64,000 nt of DNA from CAWBVG01 sp963792175 (GCA_963792175.1 CAWBVG010000053.1:122564-186563); one strand, 5' to 3'. Counted from the stretch's first letter, positions 17,142-26,137 are shown. Notes: generated by a model not told the origin, from the sequence alone. Translations and numbers: made by a program.

Positions 17142-19661
17142 ATGAACATGTCTGAGAACAACACGCACAAGCTCGTCGGCCAGAACTACACGACACCCGA
17201 TCTGCTGGCCAAGGTCACCGGGAAAGCCAAATACGCGGAGGACTACCGGGTCGAGGGGATGCTGTTCGCGAAGCTGCTCCTGAGCCCGATGCCGCACGCC
17301 AGGGTCGTGCGGATCGACACCGAGCCGCGCTGGCGATGCCTGGCGTGAAGGCGATCCTCACCGTCGACGACCTGCCGCCGGTCGTCGAAGGCGCCAACCT
17401 CGGCGAAGGGCATCATCGCCAGCACGCTCAGCGAGCGCGGCCTGACCAACGAGCCGCTGTACGTCGGCGAGCCGGTTCTCGCCGTCGCCGCGGTCGACGA
17501 GGCTGACCGCCGCCGAAGCGATCGAGAAGATTCAAATCGAGTTCGAGCCGCTGCCGTTCGTCGTCGATCCGATCGAGAGCCTGCGGCCCGGCGGCCCGAA
17601 CGCGCGGACGCAAGGCAACGTGTGGGTGCGGCCCGCGCCCGCTGCCTCCGGCCCAGGCCGGCGCCGCGCCGGCGCCGGCGGGACCGAAGGTCGAGGAGCT
17701 GAAGTGGACCGACGGACGATTTCGCCGCCGCGAAGGACGGCCAGCTGCCGCTCGGCAAGCACACCGACGAGTGGACGGTCGGCGATCTCGACGCCGGCGT
17801 TCAAGCAGGCGGACCTGGTCCTCGACGAGACGTTCGTCGGCAACAACACCAGCCATCAGCCGCTCGAGACGCGCACCGCGATGGCCTACTGGCAGAACGG
17901 CAAGCTCTACATGCACTGCTCGACGCAGAGCACGATGCGAACCGTCAGCGCCGTCGCGCGGTGGGTCGGCATCGATCCAGCCAACGTCGTGATCATCAGC
18001 GAGTACACCGGCGGCGGCTTCGGCAGCAAGGGATCGTCCTCGGTGTTCACGGCGGTCGCCGCGCTGCTGTCGAAGAAGGCGAACGCGCCGGTGATGATGC
18101 GCATCACGCGCGAGGAGGAGCATCTACATCGGGCGCGCGCGGCCGGCGCTGCACTCGCGCGTGAAGATCGGCTTCCGCAAGGACGGCCGCATCACCGCGC
18201 TCGACGGCTTCGTCGTCGTCGACAACGGCCCGTACGACGTCGTCAGCGACTCGCGGTCGGCCGGCGATCACATCTCGCTGTGCTATCAGCCGATGGCGAT
18301 GCGCTGGCGCATGCTGACCGTGCTGACCAACACGCCGCCGCGCGGCGCGCAGCGCGCGCCGGGCGGGCTGCAGGGCAACGCGCTGATGGCGCCGATCATG
18401 GCCAAGGCCGCGCGCAAGCTCGGCATCGACGAGGTGGCGATCCACCGCATCAACGCGCCCGAAGGCAAGGCGCCGTTCGGCGCGCTCAACGCGCGCGGCA
18501 AGCAGAACTACACGACGAGCGCGTTTCTCAAGCACGCGCTCGACAAGGGCGCCGAGCTGTTCAACTGGGAGGAGCGGAAGGCGCGGAGCGGCACAGCGGA
18601 ACGGCTCGAAGGTGCGCGGCGTCGGCGTCGGCCGTCAGCGCCTACTCGGCCGGCTCGATGGGGTTCGACGGCCTGCTGGTCATCAAGCCGGACGGCCGCG
18701 TGGCGATCCAGTCCGGCATCGGCAACCTCGGCACCGAATCGGTGTTCGACGTGCCATCGCGTCGCCGCCGAACTCCTCGGCGTGCCGTGGGAGAAGTGCG
18801 ACGTCACCTGGGGCAACACGCGAAGAACCTGCCGAACACCTGCGGTCAGGGCGGCAGCCAGACGACGCACGCGATGACGCGCGCGGCGCACGCGGCCGGC
18901 GATCGACGCGAAGAAGAAGCTGCAGGAGATCGCGGCGAAGACGCTCGGCGGCAACGCCCGAGTCGTATCAGGTCGCCAACGAACGCGTCGTCCGGCGGCG
19001 GACGCAGCCTGACGCTCGCGCAGGCGGCGCAGAAAGCGATCGAGCTCGGCGGCAGGTTCGACGGCCACGAGCTGCCCGAAGACATCAACAACTACACGAA
19101 GAAGTCGGCCACCGCGCTCGCCGGCCAGGGGCTGATGGGCGTGGCGCGCGACAACTACGGCCGCGACGGCACGTCGAAGTCCTACGTCGCCGGCTTCGCC
19201 GAAGTGGAGGTCGACGTCGAAACCGGCGTCTACAAGGTGCTCGACTTCGTGGCGGTCGCCGACGTCGGCACGGTCATCCACCCGCGCAACCTCGGCGGCC
19301 AGATCCTCGGCGGCATCATGCTCGGGTTCGGCCACGCGCACGCGCAGCACTGGGTGTACGACCAGCAGTACGGCGTGCCGCTGGCGCAAGCGCTTCTACA
19401 CCAGCAAGCCGCCGACGATTCTCGACGCGCCGGCGCAGATGCAGTGGGCGGCGCTCGACATGCCCGATCCGGAAACGCCGGTCGGCGCGCGCGGCGTCGG
19501 CGAGGCGCCGGTCGGCGCCGGCTTCGGCGCGGTCGTCAACGCGATTGCCGCGGCGGTCGGCGACGAGGTGTTCCGGCGCGCGCCGGTCACCGCCGACAAG
19601 ATCCTGATGGCGCTCGAGGCCGGGCGCGCCGATGCACGAGCCGCTGGCGGCGAACGTGTAA
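17142..19661 (+). CDS. Xanthine dehydrogenase-family molybdopterin-binding large subunit; many frameshifts
   Basis: Large molybdenum-cofactor subunit of aldehyde oxidoreductase, isoquinoline 1-oxidoreductase or CoxL type, near 830 residues if repaired. The N-terminus starts with KLVGQNYTTPDLLAKVTGKA and YAEDYRVEGMLFAKLLLSP. Cofactor motif GGGFGSKG lies at 18010-18033, TPPRGAQRAPGGLQGN around 18330 and catalytic Glu motif RGVGEAPVGAGFGAVVNAI near 19490. The end MHEPLAANV with TAA at 19659 is standard. At least eight frameshifts make this the worst-broken gene, so it may be a real pseudogene or a poorly polished stretch. Neither the 2Fe-2S nor the FAD subunit is adjacent; partners may be elsewhere or electrons may go to the nearby cytochromes. 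Confidence 0.75.
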
Positions 19662-19787
19662 AAAGGCTCGGGGCTCGAAGCGGGCGGCTTTGTTATTAGC
19701 GGCGCCGAATCACCACTAAGGACACGAAGGACACAAAGGTAGTCGGTGACTAGGTTCCCGAACAAGCTAGACGCCCCTGAAAGCGCC

Positions 19788-20666
19788 CTAGCGCACGGTG
19801 AAGATCAGCCCGTGCTGCGTCGGCAGGAAATCCAGGAGCCGATCCAGCTCGAATCCCATCGGCTCGATCTCGCTGCGGATCTCGTCGAAACTCATCTTGT
19901 GAAGCGTTGAGGCGGGGGCAAGCTTCTTCTCCTTCGCGTACTCCACGATCACCAGCCGGCCTCCGGGCTTCAACGACCGGCGGACGCCCTCCATCATCGT
20001 CTCGGGATCGCCAAACTCGTGGTACGAGTGCGCGATGAAGACCACATCGACGGATTGCGGCGGCAGCTTCGGATCTCTCTCGGTGCTGCGGACGAACCGC
20101 ACGTTGGCGAGCTGGTGCTGTTTCACCGTCTCCGCCGTTCGATCGAGCATCGCCTGCTGAAGGTCGACGGCGATGACCGTGCCGTTCGATCCGACCTGAC
20201 GAGCCAGGCGCCAGGTGAAGAAGCCGGTGCCGGCCCCGATGTCGGCGACCGTGGCGCCTTCCGGGATCTCGAGCGCCTTGATCAGATCGTCGGTTCGCTC
20301 TTCAGCGGCCCGTTCGGGTCGGTTGAAGAACTCCACGTTCTCGGAAACCGTCGAAATCTCGCGCGTACGCTCGCGCGGTTCGCTCGGCGGCAGCGATCGC
20401 AGCGTGCGGAGGTAGGCGACCAGATGCTCGATGTCCGCCGGCGAGAATGTCGCCGGGTGAACGGAGGCATCGGTCAGCACGCGTCGCAGCGCATCAGCCG
20501 AGCGCAACATGCCGATCCAGCTCAAGTCCGAGGCACTCCCGCCGCCGCGCAAATCGAGCGAGTGGCAGGTCAAACACGCTCCGGAGCCGCGGAACAGCGC
20601 CTTGCCGGCCGCCTGGCTCCCCACGGTCGTGGACTGCGCGGACGCTGCAGCAACGGATGTCCACAC
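19788..20666 (-). CDS. Cytochrome c domain fused to SAM-dependent methyltransferase; start uncertain
   Basis: An exported N-terminal region (hydrophobic VLSIISAVVWTSVAAASAQ) leads into a mono-haem cytochrome c segment (GACLTCHSLDLRGGG, IEHLVAYLRTL) of about 85 residues, then a class I methyltransferase of about 190 residues with SAM motif VADIGAGTGFFTWRLA, acidic motif VIAVDLQ and VVFIAHSYHEFGDP, GGRLVIVEY. A haem domain and a methyltransferase in one chain is unusual. The first conventional start after the repeat is GTG 20666, which clips the signal; the frame stays open upstream into the cloverleaf repeat to 20903, so the true start may be lost to an indel. It is convergent with the molybdoprotein gene. 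Confidence 0.75.
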   Translation of the reverse strand: MWTSVAAASAQSTTVGSQAAGKALFRGSGACLTCHSLDLRGGGSASDLSWIGMLRSADALRRVLTDASVHPATFSPADIEHLVAYLRTLRSLPPSEPRERTREISTVSENVEFFNRPERAAEERTDDLIKALEIPEGATVADIGAGTGFFTWRLARQVGSNGTVIAVDLQQAMLDRTAETVKQHQLANVRFVRSTERDPKLPPQSVDVVFIAHSYHEFGDPETMMEGVRRSLKPGGRLVIVEYAKEKKLAPASTLHKMSFDEIRSEIEPMGFELDRLLDFLPTQHGLIFTVR

Positions 20667-20752
20667 GACGGCCGAGATAATGGAGAGGACTGAGCGAACG
20701 GTATAACCACAGAGAAACGGAGCAACGGAGGTTGAACGGAGGCGAGCGACCG

Positions 20753-20890
20753 GTTCGACGGGTCGGCCTGCGACGCAGGCCGACGAGCGCGAGCGGACCG
20801 GATCGTGAAAACGAACACCATGGGCGTCATGGTGTTCGTTTTCACGATCCGGTCCGTTCGCGCTGCGTCGCTTCGCGACGCCCGTCGAAC
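20753..20890. repeat. Cloverleaf-like repeat element, copy 1
   Basis: Closed by a perfect 10-bp stem, GTTCGACGGG (20753-20762) with CCCGTCGAAC (20881-20890). Inside are a left side hairpin 20762-20784 (10-bp stem GTCGGCCTGC, 3-base loop), a right side hairpin 20865-20881 (7-bp stem GCGTCGC, loop TTC) and a central perfect 29-bp inverted repeat (20794-20822 with 20828-20856, 5-base loop). Degenerate AACGGAG-type direct repeats flank it (20704-20742 and about 20905-20945). It occupies the gap between the divergent cytochrome-methyltransferase and cytochrome c genes. A second copy lies at 21901-22040. Confidence 0.88.
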
Positions 20891-21011
20891 CAACGTCATT
20901 CACTTCGGTCCTCCTGATCTCCTCGTCTCCTGTGATCCAGTAGTCTCCGCTGCCGGGAGGCGGATCGTATCAGGCTTGACCCTAGACTGGTGCGGGTGTA
21001 TATCCCGCGTC

Positions 21012-21827
21012 ATGATGCGCTGGAGCTGGACGTTGGTGGTCGCCGCAACCGTCGCAATCGCCCACGCCGCGCCGCAGGACCGGCCGGCACGCGGCGAACA
21101 GCGCCCCACCAAGAATCCGCTCGAGGGCAACGCGCTGGCCATCAGCAACGGCGGCGCGATGTTCCGGACCCGATGCGCCGGCTGCCACGGTCCCGACGCG
21201 CGCGGCTACGTCGGCCCGGACCTGACGGGCGTCTGGCTTGCGGGCAATACCGACGACCATCTCTTCGACATCGTCCGGCGCGGCATTCCCGGCACGGAGA
21301 TGACGCCGGCCGATCCGTTGCGCGTCAACGACCGTGACATCTGGCAGGTCCTCGCGTATCTGCGCACGCTCAGCCTGGTGACGGCCGCACCGCCGACCGG
21401 CGATGCCACCAACGGCGAACGCCTCTTCCGGACCAATTGCAGCCGCTGCCACATCGTCAACGGACGCGGCGGGCAGCTCGGTCCCGATCTGTCGCGCATC
21501 GGCTCGGGCCGTCCGCGCGCCGGACTTCTCGGCAAGCTTCGCGGCACGAGCGACATGATTCGTCCGGGCTACGAGCCGGTGACGCTCGTCACGCGAGAGG
21601 GCGAGCGCATTCGCGGCGTCAGGAAGAACGAAGACGAGTTCTCGATCCAGATCATGGACACGCGCGAACGGCTGCAGGGGTTTCTGAAGGCGAACCTGAA
21701 CGAGCTGACGATGGAGAAGCAGTCGCTGATGCCGATCTACGGCCCGGAGCGGCTCAACGATCGCGATCTCGACGATCTGTTGCGGTACTTGAGCGGTCTG
21801 CGGGCCACCGCCGCGGCGCCGAGATAA
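21012..21827 (+). CDS. Diheme cytochrome c, exported
   Basis: A 271-residue periplasmic protein. ATG 21012 starts a clean signal peptide (MMRWSWTLVVAATVAIAHAA); an in-frame ATG at 20805 lies inside the repeat and is rejected. Two haem sites are visible, RCAGCHGPDARG (about residue 50) and NCSRCHIVNGRG (about 147), with distal Met candidates in GIPGTEMTPADP and NELTMEKQSLMP. The C-terminal part (YEPVTLVTREGERIRGVRKN, DLDDLLRYLSGL) matches the haem-binding domain described from Pirellula and Verrucomicrobium proteins. Probably an electron carrier for the quinoprotein encoded just downstream at 22133. The gene is bracketed by two cloverleaf-like repeats. Confidence 0.87.
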   Translation: MMRWSWTLVVAATVAIAHAAPQDRPARGEQRPTKNPLEGNALAISNGGAMFRTRCAGCHGPDARGYVGPDLTGVWLAGNTDDHLFDIVRRGIPGTEMTPADPLRVNDRDIWQVLAYLRTLSLVTAAPPTGDATNGERLFRTNCSRCHIVNGRGGQLGPDLSRIGSGRPRAGLLGKLRGTSDMIRPGYEPVTLVTREGERIRGVRKNEDEFSIQIMDTRERLQGFLKANLNELTMEKQSLMPIYGPERLNDRDLDDLLRYLSGLRATAAAPR

Positions 21828-21900
21828 CAGAGCTTACGGGGCGAACGGGATCACAAACGGAGACACGGAGCAGCGGAGGTCAAACGGAGAAGATGGTAAG

Positions 21901-22040
21901 GTTCGACGGGTCGGCCTGCGCAGCAGGCCGACTGGCGCGATCGGATCGATCGTGAAAAACGAGCACCTGATGAATGCTGAGGTGTTCGTTTTTCGCGATC
22001 GATCCGATCGCGCAGCGTCGCTTCGCGACGCCCGTCGAAC
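21901..22040. repeat. Cloverleaf-like repeat element, copy 2
   Basis: Same architecture as copy 1: closing stem GTTCGACGGG (21901-21910) with CCCGTCGAAC (22031-22040), left hairpin 21910-21932 (same 10-bp stem, different loop), right hairpin 22015-22031 (identical). The central stem differs in sequence (21935-21968 with 21980-22013, 34 bp with two mismatches, 11-base loop) but still pairs. The right flank (22047-22086, CTCCGTTACTCCGTTGCTCTGTGG) is inverted relative to the left flank of copy 1, so the two copies and the cytochrome gene form a symmetrical unit. Confidence 0.88.
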
Positions 22041-22132
22041 CATCCGCCCTCCGTTCAATCTCCGTTACTCCGTTGCTCTGTGGTTAACCCGTTCGCTCCG
22101 TGATCTCCGTGACCTCTAGACAGGAGCACACC

Positions 22133-23770
22133 ATGCGCGCGTTGACGGTTCGTGTCGCCTTTGCAGCACTCGTCGCCGGCGGGGTCATCACCTGCTCCCT
22201 CAACGCGCAGCAGCCGGCGACGCCGGAGCTCACCGCACAGGATCTCCGCGACGGTCTGAAGAACCCGACGCGCTGGCTCACCTATTCCGGCAACTACGCC
22301 AATCACCGGCACAGCCCGCTGACGCAGATCACACCGGAGAACGTCCATCGTCTGACCGCGCAGTGGCAGTTCCAGACCGATACCCTCGGCAAGTTCGAAG
22401 CGGCGCCGCTCGTGTTCGACGGCGTCATCTACGTGACCGGACCGCTCGACACCGGGTGGGCGATCGATGCGCGCAGCGGCCGCCAGATCTGGCGCTATCG
22501 CCGCGACCTGCCTGGCGGACTCATCGCGTGCTGCGGCCTGGTCAATCGCGGGTTTGGCGTACTCGGCGACCGCCTGTTCAAGACGACGCTCGACGCGCAC
22601 GTCGTCGCGATCAGCCGGAAGACCGGCGTGCTCGAGTGGGATACGGCGATGGCGCCGTACCGGAACGGCTACAGCGGGACGACCGCGCCGCTCGTGGTGA
22701 AAGACAAAGTGCTGGTCGGCGTCGCCGGCGCCGAGTACGGCGTCCGCGGTTTCATCGATGCCTACGATGTGCAGAGCGGCAAGCAGGTCTGGCGCTTCTA
22801 TACGACCGCCGGCCCGGACGATCCCGGTCACGGCACCTGGCGCGGCACGGACACCAAGGCGTGGGAGCATGGCGGCGGATCGATCTGGGTGCCTGGCGCC
22901 TACGATCCGGATCTCAATCTGGTGTACTGGGGCACCGGCAACGCCGGACCGGATTACAACGGCGCGGAGCGCGAAGGCGACAACCTCTACACCGCGTCGA
23001 TCGTCGCGCTCGACGCCGACACCGGCAAGCTCCGCTGGCACTACCAGTTCACGCCGCACGACATCTGGGATTGGGACTCGACGCAGATGCCGGTACTCGC
23101 CGACCTGACACTCAACGGCGAGCTTCGCAAGGTCGTGTTGTTCGCCAACCGTAACGGTTTCTTCTACGTCCTCGACCGCGCGACCGGCAAACTGATCAGG
23201 GGCAAACCGTTCATCGAGACGACGTGGGCAAAGGAGATTCGGCCCGACGGGCGGCCGATGCTCCTGCCCAACACCGTGCCCAGCGAGGAAGGCACGAAGG
23301 TCTGTCCCGATCAATCCGGTGGCACGAACTGGATGCCGCCGTCGCTCGATCCGGCGCGCGGCCTCTTCTTCGTGACAGCACGTGAATCGTGCGGCATGTT
23401 CTTCTCCTGGAAGGAAGACTACAACCCGGGCGATGGGTTCCGCGGCGGCGCGGTGCAGCGCCTCGGCGATCGTCCGTATAGCGCGCTTCGCGCCATCGAC
23501 GTGGCCACCGGTGAGCGGCGCTGGGAATACCGCTACGCGAGCCAGTCATGGGCCGGCGTGTTGTCCACTGATTCGGGTCTCGTGTTCGCCGGCGGATCGG
23601 GCAACCTGATCGCGCTCGATGCGAAGAGCGGCAAGAACCTGTGGCACTTCCAGACCGGCTCGTCGCTCTACGCCGGGGCGATCACATACATGATCGACGG
23701 CCGTCAACACGTGCTGATGCCATCCGGCACGACGTTGACCGCCTTCGCGCTGGCCGATTTCCGCGACTGA
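22133..23770 (+). CDS. PQQ-dependent (methanol/ethanol-type) dehydrogenase
   Basis: A 545-residue exported quinoprotein with intact frame. ATG 22133 follows CAGGAG and begins a signal peptide (MRALTVRVAFAALVAGGVIT). The eight-bladed propeller shows WLTYSGNYANHRHSPLTQIT, a vicinal disulfide GLIACCGLVNRG beside the PQQ site, GGGSIWVPGAYDPDLNLVYW and FTPHDIWDWDSTQMP. The D-W-D motif places Asp at the catalytic position and at +2, as in lanthanide-dependent XoxF/ExaF-type enzymes, whereas calcium enzymes usually have a small residue at +2. No haem is fused; the diheme cytochrome at 21012 is a likely partner. Substrate is probably a short or aromatic alcohol, but unproven. Confidence 0.9.
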   Translation: MRALTVRVAFAALVAGGVITCSLNAQQPATPELTAQDLRDGLKNPTRWLTYSGNYANHRHSPLTQITPENVHRLTAQWQFQTDTLGKFEAAPLVFDGVIYVTGPLDTGWAIDARSGRQIWRYRRDLPGGLIACCGLVNRGFGVLGDRLFKTTLDAHVVAISRKTGVLEWDTAMAPYRNGYSGTTAPLVVKDKVLVGVAGAEYGVRGFIDAYDVQSGKQVWRFYTTAGPDDPGHGTWRGTDTKAWEHGGGSIWVPGAYDPDLNLVYWGTGNAGPDYNGAEREGDNLYTASIVALDADTGKLRWHYQFTPHDIWDWDSTQMPVLADLTLNGELRKVVLFANRNGFFYVLDRATGKLIRGKPFIETTWAKEIRPDGRPMLLPNTVPSEEGTKVCPDQSGGTNWMPPSLDPARGLFFVTARESCGMFFSWKEDYNPGDGFRGGAVQRLGDRPYSALRAIDVATGERRWEYRYASQSWAGVLSTDSGLVFAGGSGNLIALDAKSGKNLWHFQTGSSLYAGAITYMIDGRQHVLMPSGTTLTAFALADFRD

Positions 23771-23848
23771 AGACAGGCCCGAGCCACGACAACACGAAAT
23801 CACGAAACAGATGCCCTTGTTTCGGATGGGTCGCATGGGTCCCCGGTT

Positions 23849-24541
23849 GTGACACCCGCGGCCCGTTCACAACGAGACACTGCTTCGACCGTCTACGTCG
23901 CGTTCCTGCGCGGGATCAACGTCGGCGGCAAGAACATCGTCTCGATGGCGTCGCTGAAGGCGAACTTCGAGCAGATCGGCCTTCAGGATGTGAGCACATA
24001 CATCAACAGCGGCAACGTGCTGTTCCGGGCGGCGCCGAGCGGCGGACGCGATCTCGAGACGCGAATCGATCGGATGCTGTCGCGCAAGCACGGTCTGAAC
24101 GTGAAGACCGTCGTTCGGAGCTATGCCGAGATGGCTCGCCTGATGAAGACGATGACGTCGGCGTGGACGTCAGACCGGCGGTGGCGATACAACGTGATCT
24201 TCCTGCGCCGCGAGGTCGACTCGGACCGTGTGCTCGCGGGCATCGACATCAAACATGGCCTGGAACGCGTCGTCTACTGTCCCGGCACGCTGTTGTGGTC
24301 GGCTCGGCTGAGCGCGTTGGGTCGTACCGCGATGGTGAAACTGTCGGCTCGCCCCGTCTATCAAGCGATGACCGTCAGGAACGCGAATACGACCACCAGG
24401 GTTTTTGCGCTAATGCAGCAGATGCAGAGTTCCAGCAGGGAAGAGCCTGTCCCACGAACTCATCGAGATCGCAGTGTAAAGGCCGACTCAAAGCGTTTGC
24501 AGCCGACGGCGGCTGGTGTGATCATCAGACATCGCGGCTGA
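23849..24541 (+). CDS. DUF1697 family protein with read-through C-terminus
   Basis: DUF1697 proteins are small, cytosolic and of unknown function. The core (VYVAFLRGINVGGKNIVSMA, YINSGNVLF, YNVIFLRREVD, MVKLSARPVYQAMTVRN) ends normally near residue 190 with VFALMQQM. The remaining 40 residues are read through an out-of-frame relic of another gene (24438-24479) and adjoining junction sequence, so the natural stop seems to have been lost by recombination. The start is taken as GTG 23849. This is the first of five small same-strand genes that look unrelated to their surroundings. DUF1697 genes also occur as passengers in mobile gene cassettes. Confidence 0.82.
   Translation: MTPAARSQRDTASTVYVAFLRGINVGGKNIVSMASLKANFEQIGLQDVSTYINSGNVLFRAAPSGGRDLETRIDRMLSRKHGLNVKTVVRSYAEMARLMKTMTSAWTSDRRWRYNVIFLRREVDSDRVLAGIDIKHGLERVVYCPGTLLWSARLSALGRTAMVKLSARPVYQAMTVRNANTTTRVFALMQQMQSSSREEPVPRTHRDRSVKADSKRLQPTAAGVIIRHRG
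24438..24488 (+). pseudogene. Relic of a phosphodiesterase-gene 3' end
   Basis: Read in the frame GGG-AAG-AGC, this encodes GKSLSHELIEIAV and a TAA stop, almost identical to the end of the phosphodiesterase at 25677-26135 (GKSLSHELIELAV). The nucleotide match over 51 bases with 26094-26144 has six differences and continues past the stop into AAAGGCCGACT. Only the tail is present. This indicates loss of an earlier phosphodiesterase-like gene copy by deletion or recombination here. Confidence 0.8.
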
Positions 24542-24571
24542 GACGCGGACGCCGTCTGGGCCGGTGATCGC

Positions 24572-25189
24572 ATGGCACGTACTCTCTCTCCCACAATGAC
24601 GGTTCGCGAGTTCGAGAATGGCTATTGGTATGTCGACGAGCTGAGGGACTTTGGCGGCCGAATCGGTATTCCCGAGGCCGCCAGGCTGCGAAAGGACGAA
24701 CTCGAACGAGCCATCGTGGCATTCCTGCAAACCGGTGCGATTAAGCTGCCAACGAAGCGTGCTTTGCGTAAGACCGGGATGAAGGATCTTGAACGTGGCC
24801 TGACCCTGAACCTACGGATCGAGCACTACACGAGCAATCACGAGACAAAGGACTTCATTGTCCAGCAGGCCAGAAAGGCTGCCCCGGAGGTTCGCGAGAA
24901 ACCTGGTGTTTGGTATCGCCTGAACCGCTGGCGAGAAGAGCAAGTCACGAAAGGCAATCACCCTACCTACGGCGACCTCGTTCGACAGTACATCGCCCTG
25001 AACAAGATGGAACGATTCGAGAAGGTGCCTCACGGACGCTACATCAACTTCGTCGCCGAGTTTCTCGCAGCGGAGAAGGGCACGCGTGCAGATGCGATTG
25101 CCGCATGGACGGAACTCAAGGCCATGGACGTACCCAAGAGCTACGCCTCATGGGTGAAAGCGCGATCGAAACGAAGAACAAGGCGTTAG
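24572..25189 (+). CDS. SAP-motif-like protein, unknown function
   Basis: A 205-residue cytosolic basic protein. Residues about 10-50 (FENGYWYVDELRDFGGRIGI, LRKDELERAIVAFL) look like a SAP-type helix-extended-helix DNA-binding motif. The middle and C-terminal parts are helical and charged (NHETKDFIVQQARKAAPEV, GVWYRLNRWREEQVTKGN) and end in KARSKRRTRR. Hand counts give 32 G+C in 60 bases for both 24721-24780 and 24781-24840, well below neighbouring genes, which suggests recent acquisition. The stop overlaps GCGTTAGCC (25183-25191), similar to an integron attC end box. I do not recognise a specific function. Confidence 0.68.
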   Translation: MARTLSPTMTVREFENGYWYVDELRDFGGRIGIPEAARLRKDELERAIVAFLQTGAIKLPTKRALRKTGMKDLERGLTLNLRIEHYTSNHETKDFIVQQARKAAPEVREKPGVWYRLNRWREEQVTKGNHPTYGDLVRQYIALNKMERFEKVPHGRYINFVAEFLAAEKGTRADAIAAWTELKAMDVPKSYASWVKARSKRRTRR

Positions 25190-25208
25190 CCAGACGAAGG
25201 AGGATTCG

Positions 25209-25604
25209 ATGACGACGATCGCGATGAAGCCGCGTCTGACATCATTTGCTCCGCAGTTCCTCGTCGACGACCTTGGCCGCTCGATCGCGTATTACCGGAA
25301 GCTTGGCTTTACGTTCGGCGAACCATGGGACGGTTTCTATGCCATCGGACATCTGGACGGGCTGGAACTGCACTTGAAGGAAGCGCCCAAGAGCCAGCCT
25401 GAGCGTCGCCACCGGCGCGACAATGAGCATCTCGACGCTGCGGCGGGCGTCGACGGTATCGAGACGTTCTACGCGCAGTGCGTCACCAACGGTGTCACGA
25501 TCCTCAAGCCGCTGGCGGCTACCGCGTGGGGCACCAAAGATTTTTACGTTGAGGATCCCGACGGCTACATCGTCTGCTTCGGCGGCCGACCGGCGGCAGG
25601 CTAA
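25209..25604 (+). CDS. VOC-family (bleomycin-resistance/glyoxalase fold) protein
   Basis: A 131-residue single-module VOC protein. A strong GAAGGAGG site precedes ATG 25209. Sequence features: TSFAPQFLVDDLGRSIAYYR, LGFTFGEPWDGFYAIGHLDG, LELHLKEAP and the closing GTKDFYVEDPDGYIVCFGG. Such proteins homodimerise and either bind drugs or act as metal enzymes; here the role is unknown. It is encoded 20 bp after the SAP-like gene within the cassette-like group, and VOC genes are common cassette passengers. No signal peptide. Confidence 0.85.
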   Translation: MTTIAMKPRLTSFAPQFLVDDLGRSIAYYRKLGFTFGEPWDGFYAIGHLDGLELHLKEAPKSQPERRHRRDNEHLDAAAGVDGIETFYAQCVTNGVTILKPLAATAWGTKDFYVEDPDGYIVCFGGRPAAG

Positions 25605-25620
25605 ATCCGGGGCCAGCTGA

Positions 25621-25638
25621 GCCGACTACCAGTGCCAG
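25621..25638. repeat. Recurring junction motif GCCGACTAC-N2-GTGCCAG, copy 1
   Basis: GCCGACTACCAGTGCCAG lies between the VOC and phosphodiesterase genes. It matches 26138-26155 (GCCGACTACTCGTGCCAG) with two differences, and its first part recurs at 24482-24488 (GCCGACT). Each copy sits directly between adjoining small genes, as cassette junctions would. Confidence 0.6.
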
Positions 25639-25676
25639 TTGAACGCCGGCGTCTGCCGCGAGTAGCAGCCAAGCGA

Positions 25677-26135
25677 ATGACGCTGGGAGTGATTTCTGAT
25701 ACTCACGGGATCCTTCGTCCAGAAGCCGCTGAGGCGCTGCGCGATTCCGAGTTGATCGTTCATGCAGGTGACGTGGGTACACCAGAGGTGCTGAAGCAGC
25801 TCAGCGCCATTGCACCGACGATCGCCGTGCGCGGGAACGTCGACAGGGACGTGTGGGCGCAGTCCTTACCGCTGACGGAGATCGTTGAAGTTGGCGAAGT
25901 CCGGATCTACGTGCTGCACGACGTGTCTGATCTCGACGTCGACCCCAGGGCCGCAGAACTCGCGGCCGTTGTTTCCGGTCACTCGCATCGGCCGACTGCC
26001 GAGGTTCGTGACGGGGTCCTCTTTCTGAACCCTGGCAGCGCCGGTCCCCGGCGCTTCTCGCTTCCCGTAACCATGGCCAAGCTCCGAGTCGTTGGGAAAA
26101 GCCTTTCCCACGAACTCATTGAGCTCGCGGTCTAA
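25677..26135 (+). CDS. YfcE/MJ0936-type metallophosphoesterase
   Basis: A 152-residue calcineurin-like phosphodiesterase. ATG 25677 is chosen because it leads straight into the first metal motif (LGVISDTHGILRPEA). Further motifs: HAGDVGTPEVL, RGNVDRDVW, VLHDVSDLDVD and VSGHSHRPTAEV, together giving the dinuclear metal site. Family enzymes hydrolyse phosphodiesters such as cyclic nucleotides or phosphorylcholine esters. Its 3' end is duplicated as a relic at 24438. Junction motifs flank it on both sides (25621 and 26138). Confidence 0.87.
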   Translation: MTLGVISDTHGILRPEAAEALRDSELIVHAGDVGTPEVLKQLSAIAPTIAVRGNVDRDVWAQSLPLTEIVEVGEVRIYVLHDVSDLDVDPRAAELAAVVSGHSHRPTAEVRDGVLFLNPGSAGPRRFSLPVTMAKLRVVGKSLSHELIELAV

Positions 26136-26137
26136 AG

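Noticed and set aside
17142..19661. Programmed frameshifting as an explanation for the broken molybdoprotein gene.
   Set aside because: Breaks are numerous, scattered and without a common slippery sequence; error or decay is simpler.
20667..20903. Upstream extension of the cytochrome-methyltransferase reading frame to 20903.
   Set aside because: The extension is encoded by the cloverleaf-like repeat and has no protein-like features; it would also place a signal peptide in the middle of the chain.
20805..21011. Upstream extension of the diheme cytochrome frame starting at 20805.
   Set aside because: It lies in the central stem of the repeat; ATG 21012 gives a proper signal peptide.
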